Below, piece after piece: positions 9,295-18,128 of a DNA stretch of 64,000 bases. Made by a program: the position numbers and the translations under genes. The notes below the pieces were generated by a model. The model was not told the origin of the DNA and ran no database searches. It saw only the letters and a list, made by a program, of their open reading frames with translations. Numbering within the stretch: position 1 is the stretch's first letter; every line of letters begins with the position of its first letter. This stretch comes from MPNP01 sp963668325 (lineage in GTDB: Bacteria > Pseudomonadota > Alphaproteobacteria > Rhodobacterales > Rhodobacteraceae), in assembly GCA_963668325.1 (NCBI GenBank), contig OY764222.1, positions 1 through 64,000 of the forward strand. The letters are read 5' to 3'.

Positions 9295-10119
9295 TCAAAA
9301 ACTAGCATGATATTGAGTTGCCTTGAGATTAACAAAATCTTTTAGGGGTGGTCTTAATTTATAAGCACCTGGTTCACGGGAAAAGTTAAAAATCCTGACC
9401 AAGCGAAAATAATCTGGATTTTCGTTTGATACGCATAATTCATTTCTGGTAATCCAAAAGGGTGTTCTTTCCGACCCGTTAGTAGTCTTAACTTCCAACC
9501 ACCTCGCTTCACCTTGATTGGTGAAAGACAGAATGTCGTATCCTGCACCGTCTCCATCCTCCTTGGAGACCCATCTTACACGCTTAGCAAGATCGCCTCG
9601 GCCGCTATAGGATAATCTTGATTTCTCTGCGTTATAGCAATAACTCTCACCCGCTTCGCCCAACTTTCTGGCTTTGGCATCTCGAGCTGCAGGATCAAAC
9701 TTTCTGAGTATTTGTTGAATCTTGGGGTCAATTTTTTTGGGATTCTTGTTGATTGTTGGTGGTTTAACAAACTCAATCTCTTTAACTAACGCCAAATCCC
9801 TACCTGGTTGGGTAGAAATATCCAATATTTTATTGTCTTTTAACTGATTTTCTAAAATTTCAAAAAGCCTGGTTTGATAATTAACTGCTGGTCTATAACC
9901 GAGAATACAGGGTAAGCCCAGCCTATCCATGACTGCACTTATATTTTGGTGCTTATATTCAATTGAACCATCAGATCGATCCAACTGCTTTTGAAGAGCC
10001 CGCCTTCGTTCAGCCTTGTTATATTTCCTACCAGCTAATTCCAAATCAAGCATTTCCAGGTAATCTTGAATAATGATTTCGATTTCCCTGTCTTGCCAGG
10101 CCTGTGCAGGTTTATTCAT
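9295..10119 (-). CDS. DUF3883 domain protein, nuclease-like
   Basis: The protein has 274 residues. The N-terminal 90 residues (YNKAERRRALQKQLD, then EYKHQNISAVMDRLGLP and GYRPAVNYQ) match a region commonly attached to HNH or DUF3883 domains in restriction-type proteins. The C-terminal part is a DUF3883 domain: GAGYDILSFT, then RWLEVKTTNG, then ITRNELCVSNENPDYFRLVRI. The D...E-x-K pattern is the active-site layout of PD-(D/E)XK-like nucleases, so DNA cleavage or modified-DNA recognition is plausible. It stands alone on the minus strand next to the HEPN pair, which makes this a small defence-flavoured patch. No helicase or methylase partner is nearby. Domain identity is fairly secure; biochemical role is inferred. 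Confidence 0.75.
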   Translation of the reverse strand: MNKPAQAWQDREIEIIIQDYLEMLDLELAGRKYNKAERRRALQKQLDRSDGSIEYKHQNISAVMDRLGLPCILGYRPAVNYQTRLFEILENQLKDNKILDISTQPGRDLALVKEIEFVKPPTINKNPKKIDPKIQQILRKFDPAARDAKARKLGEAGESYCYNAEKSRLSYSGRGDLAKRVRWVSKEDGDGAGYDILSFTNQGEARWLEVKTTNGSERTPFWITRNELCVSNENPDYFRLVRIFNFSREPGAYKLRPPLKDFVNLKATQYHASF

Positions 10120-10344
10120 TTGATTTGCTTAACCCTTCTTAGCAACTAAGTGAATTTCTTGTGTCATTACCTTTTAGGCTATGCATTATCAATTAACCAA
10201 TGTCTCTTAATTGGAATAGCCATATCCCTTTGATCGCGGTAAGTATTTGTAATTTTGTACCCCATGTTTAAAGTTGCGAGTGGTTTCGCTTGGTCTTTGT
10301 TAACCAGCCATTTTCGTTGGTTGATAAATTTGAAAGGACTCTGA

Positions 10345-11034
10345 ATGTCAATAAAAGTTTGTGCTTTTGATGCCTATGGAACATTATTTGATCTATCCTC
10401 GGCTGCCCGTATTGCACTGGAGGATCATGATAAAAAATCGGGCGGGAACATTAGTCATACGGTTGCCGAGAATTGGCGGCTGAAGCAACTTCAATACACT
10501 TGGATTAGAGCTATCACAGGCGAGCATGCTGATTTTTGGAATGTAACCTGCGAGAGCTTGGATTGGGCCCTGGAAAAATCAAACCTCCTAAATGATGGTC
10601 AATTAAGAAACCGCCTTCTTGACCTCTATCGGGAATTGGAAGTTTATCCTGAAGTTCCACGCGTTTTGGCCGAACTTGATAAGTCACCACTTCCAGCAGT
10701 TATCTTATCAAACGGATCACCTGCAATGTTACAGTCTGCGGTTGATGCATCCGGGATTGGGAAATATTTGGAGGCGCTATTGAGTGTTGAGGATGTAGGT
10801 GTATTCAAGCCTGCACCACAAGTATATGAAATGGTTCTGAAAAGGTTTGACTGTCAGCCCGATGAAGTGTTATTCGTATCCTCCAATGGATGGGATGCTG
10901 CAGCTGCCAAGGGTTTTGGGTTTCTGACCGTTTGGGCAAATCGTGCTAACGATCCCGTTGATCGCTTGCCCTGGACACCGGATTTCATATTGTCATCCCT
11001 AGTGAAAATCCCGACCTTGGCAAAAAAATTATGA
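10345..11034 (+). CDS. Haloacid dehalogenase, type II (HAD superfamily)
   Basis: This 229-residue cytoplasmic hydrolase matches (S)-2-haloacid dehalogenases in length and motifs: nucleophile Asp9 in AFDAYGTLFD, motif II ILSNGSP, the Lys in GVFKPAPQVYE, and the loop VSSNGWDAAAAKGFG. Such enzymes convert 2-haloalkanoic acids to hydroxy acids, although many family members act on other small substrates. A good ribosome-binding site (AAAGGA) precedes the ATG. The stop overlaps the start of the alpha/beta hydrolase by four bases (ATGA), indicating a two-gene operon. A dehalogenase next to a hydrolase suggests breakdown of a halogenated or esterified organic acid, but the natural substrate is not evident. 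Confidence 0.88.
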   Translation: MSIKVCAFDAYGTLFDLSSAARIALEDHDKKSGGNISHTVAENWRLKQLQYTWIRAITGEHADFWNVTCESLDWALEKSNLLNDGQLRNRLLDLYRELEVYPEVPRVLAELDKSPLPAVILSNGSPAMLQSAVDASGIGKYLEALLSVEDVGVFKPAPQVYEMVLKRFDCQPDEVLFVSSNGWDAAAAKGFGFLTVWANRANDPVDRLPWTPDFILSSLVKIPTLAKKL

Positions 11035-11870
11035 TTTCCTACTATCAGTCTGAAGACGGGATACGGCTAGCTTACAAGATCAAGGGTAATAGGAATGGCT
11101 TCCCCGTTCTTTGCCTTCCCGGTGTTTCTCGAAACTCAACTGACTTTGATTATCTTGCCCCGCACATCAAAGAATTTGCTTTGATCTGTCCCGATTATCG
11201 AGGGCGAGGTTTGTCCGAATGGGACAGTAACCCTGCAAACTACAATGCCTTGGTTGAAGCCAAGGACATTATGAAGTTATTGGATATGCTGGATATTGCG
11301 TCAATCCCGATTATTGGAACTTCCCGAGGAGGAATGATTGCGGTGGTCATGGCCAATATTGAGCCCAAAAGAGTGGCTGGGGTCATTTTCAATGACATAG
11401 GTCCGGTAATCGAGAAATCCGGCTTGGAAAGGATACTGGAATATATCGGACGCAACCCTTCAGCAAAGACCATTCCTGAAGCAGCCGAGAATTTAAAAAG
11501 GTTTTCCGAAGGGTTTGAGGGCGTACCCCATAGCAGGTGGCTGGAGGAAGCACAAAAGCATTGCCTGGAAACACCTGATGGGCTAAAAATCAATTATGAC
11601 CCAAATTTACGTGTAGGATTCAAGCAATACCTGGAAACAGGCAAGATGGAACTTTGGTCGGAATTCGATATCCTGAAATCCATCCCCTTTGGCTTGCTCA
11701 GGGGAGCAAATTCAGATCTTTTATCCCGTGAAACAGTAACCAAAATGCAGGAATTGTTTCCACATGGTATTTTTGCCGAAGTACCTGACAGGGGGCATAT
11801 CCCATTTCTAGATGAAAGGGAAAGCCTGGCTTTGATCTACTCTTTCCTGAACCCCTTCATGGCCAAGTAG
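11031..11870 (+). CDS. Alpha/beta hydrolase
   Basis: The protein has 279 residues with the classical alpha/beta-hydrolase layout: an oxyanion-hole region near LCLPGVSRNSTDF, the nucleophile elbow GTSRGG (Ser as nucleophile), an acidic residue in the later strand region, and the catalytic His in DRGHIPFLDE. It starts within the stop of the dehalogenase gene and is probably co-translated with it. The cap region does not allow a clear choice between esterase, C-C hydrolase and haloalkane-dehalogenase-like functions; haloalkane dehalogenases use Asp as nucleophile, so that one is unlikely. It ends only 5 bases from the convergent dehydrogenase gene, with no obvious terminator between them. Confidence 0.88.
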   Translation: MISYYQSEDGIRLAYKIKGNRNGFPVLCLPGVSRNSTDFDYLAPHIKEFALICPDYRGRGLSEWDSNPANYNALVEAKDIMKLLDMLDIASIPIIGTSRGGMIAVVMANIEPKRVAGVIFNDIGPVIEKSGLERILEYIGRNPSAKTIPEAAENLKRFSEGFEGVPHSRWLEEAQKHCLETPDGLKINYDPNLRVGFKQYLETGKMELWSEFDILKSIPFGLLRGANSDLLSRETVTKMQELFPHGIFAEVPDRGHIPFLDERESLALIYSFLNPFMAK

Positions 11871-11875
11871 GTAAC

Positions 11876-14359
11876 TCATGATCTAAGTTCCTGGTTCCTG
11901 GGGTCAAATGGGCTGTCATTGGTTACAATTGCTTCCCATAGCTTATCTAGGATTTTTACCTTCAATTTAGTTCCAGGAACAGTAAGTTCGGGTTTAGTAT
12001 AACCAAGGCCAATTGAACGATTGAACTGGACAGACCAACCACCAGAAGTCAATCTGCCAACAACCTTGCCATCATGATATAGGGCCTCCCTGCCCCAAGG
12101 TATCGTATCATCAGGCCCATCAATTAGGAGGGTGATGCATTTCGCCCTGATACCAAGGTTCAACATATTTTCCTTACCATAAAATTCCTTCGAGAAATCA
12201 ACAAATCGTTCCAACCCTCCTTCCAATGGAGTTGCATCACGGCCCAATTCATTACCAAAAGCCCTGTAACTTTTCTCCAATCTGAGCCAATTCTGGGCTC
12301 TGGCCCCAAATAAACTCAACCCATGTTTCTTGCCTGCTTTCTCCAATAGGTCAAAAAGATAGTTCTGCATTTCGATCGGATGATGCAATTCCCAACCAAG
12401 CGAGCCGGTATAGGAAACACGCAGGGCTCTGACCGGACACATTCCAAGTTCAATATCACGATGGGACAACCAGGGAAATCTATCATTACCTAATACTGAT
12501 TCTGGTTCGGCATCCCGAACAATTTCTGCCAGGACATGCCTGGAATCCGGACCGGCAATTACGAATACTCCCCATTGGGTGGTAATGTCATGAATTTCGA
12601 CATGATCATATTCATCTTCCCATTTCAGGGCAGCTCTGCGTAAGTAATCGCCATCATAGGAAGACCAGGCACCGGCTGAAATCAGGTAATATGCATCCTG
12701 ACTTAAGCGGACAATTGTATATTCTGTCCTGACCGTACCCATTTCAGTTAAAGCATAAGTCAGGTTTACTCGACCTACATTAGGTAGTTTATTACAGGTG
12801 AACCAATCCAGAAACTCGGTTGCACTTGGTCCTCTAACCAAATGCTTGGTAAATGCTGAAGCATCAAAAAGCCCGACCTGGTTACGAACTGCTCTTGCCT
12901 CTTCAATCGCAAAGGGAACCCAACCACCTTTGCGGAAAGAACGGGATAATTTGTCATCAAAATCCGGCCTGGCAAAATAATTCGGCCTTTCCCAACCATT
13001 GACCTGTCCAAATTGTGCTCCTCTTGCTTTCATCCGATCATAACAGGGTGTTGTTCTTAATGGGCGGCAGGCCTCTCTCTCCTCATCAGGATGGTGAAGA
13101 ACGTATACATGTTCGTAACACTCCTCGTTTTTCTTCCTGGCATATTCAGTTGTTATCCAATCGCCATATCTTTTTGGGTCCAGCGAAGCCATATCAATTT
13201 CTGCTTCCCCTTCAACGATCATTTGGGCAAGGTAATATCCGGTTCCGCCAGCTGCGGTAATCCCAAAGGAAAATCCTTCCGCCAGCCACATGTTTCTAAC
13301 CCCTGGGGCAGGGCCGACAAGAGGATTCCCATCTGGGGTATAACAAATCGGCCCGTTGAAATCATCCTTCAAGCCAACGGATTCGGTTGATGGTATCCGA
13401 TGAATCATGGACTCATATTCAACTTCGATTCTATCCAGATCAAGTTCAAACAAATCGGCTCTGAAACTCTCGGGAACATTATAGGGAAACCGTGCTGGTG
13501 CTCCTTTCTCGTAGGGGCCAAGAATCCAACCTCCCCTTTCCTCTCGCACATACCATTTGGCGTCAGCATCTCTAAGCACAGGATGTTCGGGATTGGATTT
13601 TCTCCACTCAACAAGTGCAGGATCAGGTTCGGTTACAATATATTGATGTTCCACAGGTATGGCAGGAATTTTTATCCCCAATTGCCTGGCTGTTTGCTGG
13701 GCAAAATTACCTGTAGCAGTAATGACATGATCGGCTCTGATCCTGAACCTATCCCCGGACTTGATTAGGTTACCACCCTTTTCCTCCAGGATAGATCCTT
13801 GCACCAACCAATCTCCACCAGTCCAGGTGTAGCTATCGACCTGGTATTTGGTTTCTATGGACACTCCCCTCAAGCGTGCACCCTTGGCCATGGCCTGGGT
13901 CACATCGGCCGGGTTAATGTATCCATCAGTTGGATGATAAATAGCTCCTTTCAAATCTTCTGATCTAACCAAAGGATATCTTTCCTTGATTTGTTTCGGA
14001 GTTAGCCATTCGTAAGGAATACCCACAGTTTCAGCTGTGGAAGCGTAGAGCATGTACTCATCCATCCTATCCTGAGATTGAGCCATTCTAAGATTGCCAA
14101 CAACAGAAAATCCCGGATTTAACCCCGTTTCAGTTTCAAGTTCCTTGTAAAATCTGACCGAATAATCATGGATATGGCTGGTTGCATAACTCATGTTGAA
14201 CAATGGAAGTAGTCCTGCAGCATGCCAGGTGGACCCGGCGGTTAATGCATCCCGTTCCAAAAGTAGAACATCGTCCCAACCCGCCTTCGCAAGATGGTAG
14301 GCAATTGCTGTACCTACAGCACCACCTCCAACCACTAAAGCCCTAACATGTGATTTCAT
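11876..14359 (-). CDS. Dimethylglycine/sarcosine dehydrogenase-like FAD oxidoreductase with GcvT domain
   Basis: The protein has 827 residues. The N-terminal 400 form a DAO-type FAD domain with VVGGGAVGTAIAYHLAK and the GSTWHAAGLL stretch, whose His carries covalent FAD in dimethylglycine and sarcosine dehydrogenases. A middle FAO_M-type region and a C-terminal aminomethyltransferase (GcvT plus GcvT_C) half follow, as in the mitochondrial enzymes, where the second half passes the released one-carbon unit to tetrahydrofolate. The length matches that family. Substrate choice among dimethylglycine, sarcosine and other N-methyl compounds cannot be settled. It is monocistronic on the minus strand. 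Together with the sarcosine-oxidase-like genes at 27.9-31.2 kb it suggests use of methylated amines or glycine-betaine breakdown products. Confidence 0.88.
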   Translation of the reverse strand: MKSHVRALVVGGGAVGTAIAYHLAKAGWDDVLLLERDALTAGSTWHAAGLLPLFNMSYATSHIHDYSVRFYKELETETGLNPGFSVVGNLRMAQSQDRMDEYMLYASTAETVGIPYEWLTPKQIKERYPLVRSEDLKGAIYHPTDGYINPADVTQAMAKGARLRGVSIETKYQVDSYTWTGGDWLVQGSILEEKGGNLIKSGDRFRIRADHVITATGNFAQQTARQLGIKIPAIPVEHQYIVTEPDPALVEWRKSNPEHPVLRDADAKWYVREERGGWILGPYEKGAPARFPYNVPESFRADLFELDLDRIEVEYESMIHRIPSTESVGLKDDFNGPICYTPDGNPLVGPAPGVRNMWLAEGFSFGITAAGGTGYYLAQMIVEGEAEIDMASLDPKRYGDWITTEYARKKNEECYEHVYVLHHPDEEREACRPLRTTPCYDRMKARGAQFGQVNGWERPNYFARPDFDDKLSRSFRKGGWVPFAIEEARAVRNQVGLFDASAFTKHLVRGPSATEFLDWFTCNKLPNVGRVNLTYALTEMGTVRTEYTIVRLSQDAYYLISAGAWSSYDGDYLRRAALKWEDEYDHVEIHDITTQWGVFVIAGPDSRHVLAEIVRDAEPESVLGNDRFPWLSHRDIELGMCPVRALRVSYTGSLGWELHHPIEMQNYLFDLLEKAGKKHGLSLFGARAQNWLRLEKSYRAFGNELGRDATPLEGGLERFVDFSKEFYGKENMLNLGIRAKCITLLIDGPDDTIPWGREALYHDGKVVGRLTSGGWSVQFNRSIGLGYTKPELTVPGTKLKVKILDKLWEAIVTNDSPFDPRNQELRS

Positions 14360-14784
14360 CTATATCCCTTTCCAAATCTCCGCGATATTTTTCCATTATT
14401 AATATTATTTACCACCAGACTATGAAACTACCTACTCATAAATTACCAACTTCAGACCTTTATTGTGAATAATTCCTGATGGCAAATTAGAAAGCACAAA
14501 TCTCAACTAAGGTATATGTTTGCAAGGCACAACGACAATTTGCCAAGAGAACTGAAGTGAATAAAGGCCATGGTTTGGGGCAATTGATCTCATTTGCGTA
14601 CGGAATTGAGCCCCCAAGAGAATGAAGGATCGAACGAAACTATTGTATAATTCACTCTGGCCGAGATAAATTTTGCTACAAAGCCCGGTAAAATTGACAC
14701 CACAAGATTTTCTAACCCAACTCCTCATCTCTTTCCATGTGAAAATAGATATTTGGAAATCATGGTCGTGGCCCTTGATAAACT
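14360..14784 (+). other. Non-coding or decayed stretch
   Basis: About 425 bases upstream of the dehydrogenase gene. Only short, unconvincing reading frames are present. Because clear gene fragments follow immediately (14785-15330), this may be further decay of the same lost sugar locus, but nothing in it could be recognised. Confidence 0.35.
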
Positions 14785-15087
14785 CTACGAGTTTAATTTC
14801 AAAAGACCGGTATTTGTGATTGATACGGGAATTGGGTCACTAATCTTACCAATGAATTTGCTCTCGTCATCCTGATCCAGGAAACTAATGAATAGATATT
14901 CACCACCATATTCTAGAATTTTTCCAGAAAACCTCCGGCAAGGATCCTGTCCATCAAGAAATTTTCCTAGTGCTATGGCCCATGGTCCTTGAGGGTTTTT
15001 GCTAATAAGATAATGAGTTCTTGTAACACCTTGTTGGGGGTTCGTATTTTTATAATCTTCAGACCAATGATCTTTCATTATTGTCAA
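14785..15087 (-). pseudogene. C-terminal fragment of a GH32/GH43-like (beta-fructosidase-type) glycoside hydrolase
   Basis: About 100 residues on the minus strand look like the end of a five-bladed glycosidase domain: THYLISKNPQGPW, then CRRFSGKILEYGGEYLFISFLD, then KFIGKISDPIPVSI. This pattern is familiar from family GH32-like levanase/invertase proteins, which cleave fructose-containing sugars. The N-terminal catalytic part is absent; directly upstream in reading direction the sequence turns into a fragment of an ABC ATPase gene on the other strand. I read it as a remnant left by deletion or rearrangement. Family assignment is moderate since only the C-terminal end can be judged. Confidence 0.5.
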
Positions 15088-15330
15088 ATACTTGGTGTTC
15101 GACCGGAACATATGGAAATTTCAAAGGAGAGCGGTATTCTGCAAGGCCATATAAGGCACATTGAAAAACTTGGTGCTGATACTTTGGTATATTCAAATAT
15201 CCCCAAATATAATACGGTAACTGCGAGGGTCATAGGAAAATTGGAAATGGATATTGGCGATCCTATTTGCATGCAATTCCATGACAAGCACATCCATCGA
15301 TTTAACGATGGTAAGAGAATAAACACTTGA
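15088..15330 (+). pseudogene. C-terminal (TOBE) fragment of a sugar ABC transporter ATP-binding protein
   Basis: Starting at ILGVRPEHMEIS the plus strand encodes about 80 residues matching the regulatory tail of MalK/UgpC-type ATPases: LGADTLVYSNI, then IGDPICMQFHDKHIHRF. The same tail in the intact ATPase at 21433-22437 reads LGIRSEHIDLF ... VGSDTYLFVEI ... LHRFNNEG, which confirms the identity. Walker A, signature and Walker B are all missing, so it is a non-functional fragment. It abuts the glycosidase fragment on the opposite strand, consistent with a decayed sugar-uptake locus. Confidence 0.8.
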
Positions 15331-15436
15331 AAGAAATCGGGTTTTATTCCAACTAGAATATTTTAAATATTCAGAGCATAACCTCATTAAATGTAGCATT
15401 TTTTGCTGTATTGGGTTTTCATCAGGTGACAAAATT

Positions 15437-17464
15437 ATGACTGCAAATCCCCTCCTCCAGAAATGGGATACATCCTTTGGCCTTCCTCCATTCGATTTAA
15501 TTGAGGACGATCACTTCAGTGATGCACTTGACTATACATTGGAAACCACCCTAACCGAAATAAACCTGATAGCGGACAACGATAAAGCTGCAACCTTTGA
15601 GAATACCATCGAAGGCATGGAAAGAGCAGAAGAGCAATTGAGTGCTGTTGCAAGGGTATTCTTCAATCTGCTGGGATCATGCAGTAATGAATTTCGTCGA
15701 AAGCTTGAAACAGAATTTTCACCTAAATTTGCCAAATTTTCCTCGGATATCAATCTGAACAGCAATTTGTTTCAGCGGATAGATCAGCTTTGGAAAACCA
15801 GAGACAAGATCAACCTAAATCCTGAACAGTTACGAGTTTTGGAACTTTATCACCGAAGTTTCATTCGATCTGGGTGTGCACTCAAGGAGAAGGAAAAAGA
15901 AAGGTTTCGATTTCTTAAGGAACAGCTTGCTTCGTTAACGACAAGATTTTCACAAAATATTCTCAATGAAGAGAATGAATGGTACCTTGAGATACCTGAG
16001 GATAAACTTGATGGTTTACCTGAATTCCTGATTGAAGGTATGAAGAATGCCGCCAAGGAAAGAAATCTGGAGGGGTATGTTGTTACCCTCAATCGATCCC
16101 TGATTGTGCCATTTCTCCAATACTCATCCAGAAGAGAACTTAGGGAAGTCACCTATAATGCTTGGGTCGGTCGAGGGGATAACCCAAACGAAAACAATAA
16201 CAAGGAAATTATCAGCGAAATACTGCAATATCGCTTTGAATTGGCAAAACTGCTGGGGTTCACCAATTATTCCGAATACAAACTTGACATTGAAATGGCG
16301 AAAACACCGAACCAGGTAAGAAACTTGCTTGAACAGGTTTGGCAACCTGCAAGAGAACAGGCAATAGCCGATAAAGAAAAACTTCAGATGATGCTTCAGG
16401 AGGAAGGAATTAATGACGATTTAAAACCTTGGGACTGGCGGTATTATTCTGAAAAAAGACGATTGCTCGACTACGATTACAATGAAGCTCAGGTAAAGAA
16501 ATATTTTCAACTGGATCTAATGCTTGAAGCCGTATTCTATTGTGCGAACAAATTATTCGGCTTGACATTTAACCGCATAGACGTTCCCTTGTATCATCCC
16601 GACTGCATGGCCTGGGAGGTACGTAAAGAGGGTCAACATCTTGCGGTCTTCATTGGCGATTATTTTGCCCGTCCAGGAAAAAGATCAGGTGCCTGGTGTT
16701 CGTCATTCAGATCCCAGCGGAATTTTGGTGGTCGTGTCCGACCAATCTCAGTAAACGTTTGTAATTTCGTTAAACCTGAGGATGGTGAACCCTGTCTATT
16801 ATCATTTGATGACGCCCGTACCCTGTTTCATGAATTTGGTCATGCTTTACATTCTATGCTTTCAGAGGTGACTTATGAGAGTATATCAGGAACTTCAGTT
16901 CCCATAGATTTTGTTGAATTACCAAGCAAGTTGTTTGAAAATTGGATGGAACTACCTGAAGTACTGACCAAGTTTGGCCTTCATGCTGAAACCAACGAGT
17001 CCATTCCGGCTTCTTTACTGAATAAAATTCTGGACGCCAGGAACTTTGATATGGGCTTTGCTACCGTAGAATATCTGGCGAGTGCTTTTGTTGATCTGGA
17101 ACTGCACGATAACAGTCCGCCAGCCAATCCTTTGGAGAGAACAGAGGATATCCTTCAGAAAATCGAACTTCCGCCTGAAATCAAAATGCGACATGGAACC
17201 AGTAATTTTTCGCATGTATTTGCCACAGATGGATATTCGTCGGGTTATTACAGTTACATGTGGTCAGAGGTAATGGATGTCGATGCCTTTGAATGTTTTA
17301 TCGAAGAAGGTGGGCCATTCAACCAAGAAACCGCCAAGAGGCTGGAAAAGCATATTTTGTCGGCTGGGGGATCCAAGGAGGCCGATGAACTTTATTTGGG
17401 CTTTAGAGGGAAACTCCCTACTCCTGACGCCTTGCTGAAAAAAAGAGGGTTTATGGAAAGGTAG
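15437..17464 (+). CDS. dcp: M3 family oligopeptidase / peptidyl-dipeptidase (Dcp/PrlC type)
   Basis: This 675-residue cytoplasmic zinc metallopeptidase has the length of Dcp and oligopeptidase A. The zinc motif HEFGH lies near residues 464-468 (TLFHEFGHALHSML), followed about 25 residues later by the third-ligand helix (DFVELPSKLFENWM) and by the substrate-binding tyrosine region DGYSSGYYSYMWSEV. The long N-terminal helical half matches the family (GLPPFDLIEDDHF, as in Dcp-like proteins). It degrades short peptides or leader fragments. The start has an AGGTGA site eight bases upstream. It converges on the SH3-protein gene with a 20-base gap. The choice between Dcp and PrlC is uncertain. Confidence 0.88.
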   Translation: MTANPLLQKWDTSFGLPPFDLIEDDHFSDALDYTLETTLTEINLIADNDKAATFENTIEGMERAEEQLSAVARVFFNLLGSCSNEFRRKLETEFSPKFAKFSSDINLNSNLFQRIDQLWKTRDKINLNPEQLRVLELYHRSFIRSGCALKEKEKERFRFLKEQLASLTTRFSQNILNEENEWYLEIPEDKLDGLPEFLIEGMKNAAKERNLEGYVVTLNRSLIVPFLQYSSRRELREVTYNAWVGRGDNPNENNNKEIISEILQYRFELAKLLGFTNYSEYKLDIEMAKTPNQVRNLLEQVWQPAREQAIADKEKLQMMLQEEGINDDLKPWDWRYYSEKRRLLDYDYNEAQVKKYFQLDLMLEAVFYCANKLFGLTFNRIDVPLYHPDCMAWEVRKEGQHLAVFIGDYFARPGKRSGAWCSSFRSQRNFGGRVRPISVNVCNFVKPEDGEPCLLSFDDARTLFHEFGHALHSMLSEVTYESISGTSVPIDFVELPSKLFENWMELPEVLTKFGLHAETNESIPASLLNKILDARNFDMGFATVEYLASAFVDLELHDNSPPANPLERTEDILQKIELPPEIKMRHGTSNFSHVFATDGYSSGYYSYMWSEVMDVDAFECFIEEGGPFNQETAKRLEKHILSAGGSKEADELYLGFRGKLPTPDALLKKRGFMER

Positions 17465-17484
17465 GTAAAAAACTCAAAGTGGAT

Positions 17485-18012
17485 TTATTCAATGATTTCC
17501 TTTGGATCTACTCCCCAAAGATTAGTTTTTTGAACCCACCCTTTAAATCCATTTGATTCTATTTCGCACCAATTCAGCTCACACCTTAGGAGGTCACCAA
17601 TAACCCTCGCTTCCGCCAGGGCCAAGACCCTTGCATTTTCTTCCGGAAGAGCCATAAGTGGGGTATTGTCTTTAGTTGTTAATACAGTTCTTTTTCCTGT
17701 TAATAGGGAAGAAAACATCCACCCGCCTACTCCATCATGAGTTTCGATCAGACGCCAACCCCCATCCTCGTCAAGCACTCGGAATGGTATCCCGGCTTTG
17801 GTGAATTCCCAATTCACGGCATAATTAACATGACTTCCCTTGCGGGCAAATCCACGGGATGTTTTCATTGAAACATACCTCGGTATAGGCAAGCCGGTTA
17901 CCTCACCAACTTTTGTTACTCCATCCACGGCCTCTACTTCCTGGGAAAAGGAACTGCTGGGGATTACAAGGAGATATATGGCCAAAAATACTAATTTTAT
18001 TGTTAACTTCAT
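17485..18012 (-). CDS. Secreted SH3-domain protein
   Basis: The protein has 175 residues with a clear N-terminal signal peptide (LVFLAIYLLVIPSSSFS) and probably acts in the periplasm. After it come two bacterial SH3-like segments: VSMKTSRGFARKGSHVNYAVNWEFTK...GWRLIETHDGVGGWMFSSLL, and then LLRCELNWCEIESNGFKGWVQKTNLWGV. The GW/W-rich pattern is typical of alphaproteobacterial SH3_4-type proteins thought to bind peptidoglycan or protein partners. In related genomes, as I recall, it sits next to a 2-hydroxyacid dehydrogenase gene, as it does here (divergent, about 116 bases apart). No enzyme motif is present. Confidence 0.85.
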   Translation of the reverse strand: MKLTIKLVFLAIYLLVIPSSSFSQEVEAVDGVTKVGEVTGLPIPRYVSMKTSRGFARKGSHVNYAVNWEFTKAGIPFRVLDEDGGWRLIETHDGVGGWMFSSLLTGKRTVLTTKDNTPLMALPEENARVLALAEARVIGDLLRCELNWCEIESNGFKGWVQKTNLWGVDPKEIIE

Positions 18013-18128
18013 TCTTTTAATCGTAATGATTGGTGAAAATACTAGAATTGATAACTATTCATAATGAAGGGTGATTACCCGTAAATATATATTTTTTTGA
18101 AATAAAATTTTCTATGTTGGACTAACGA

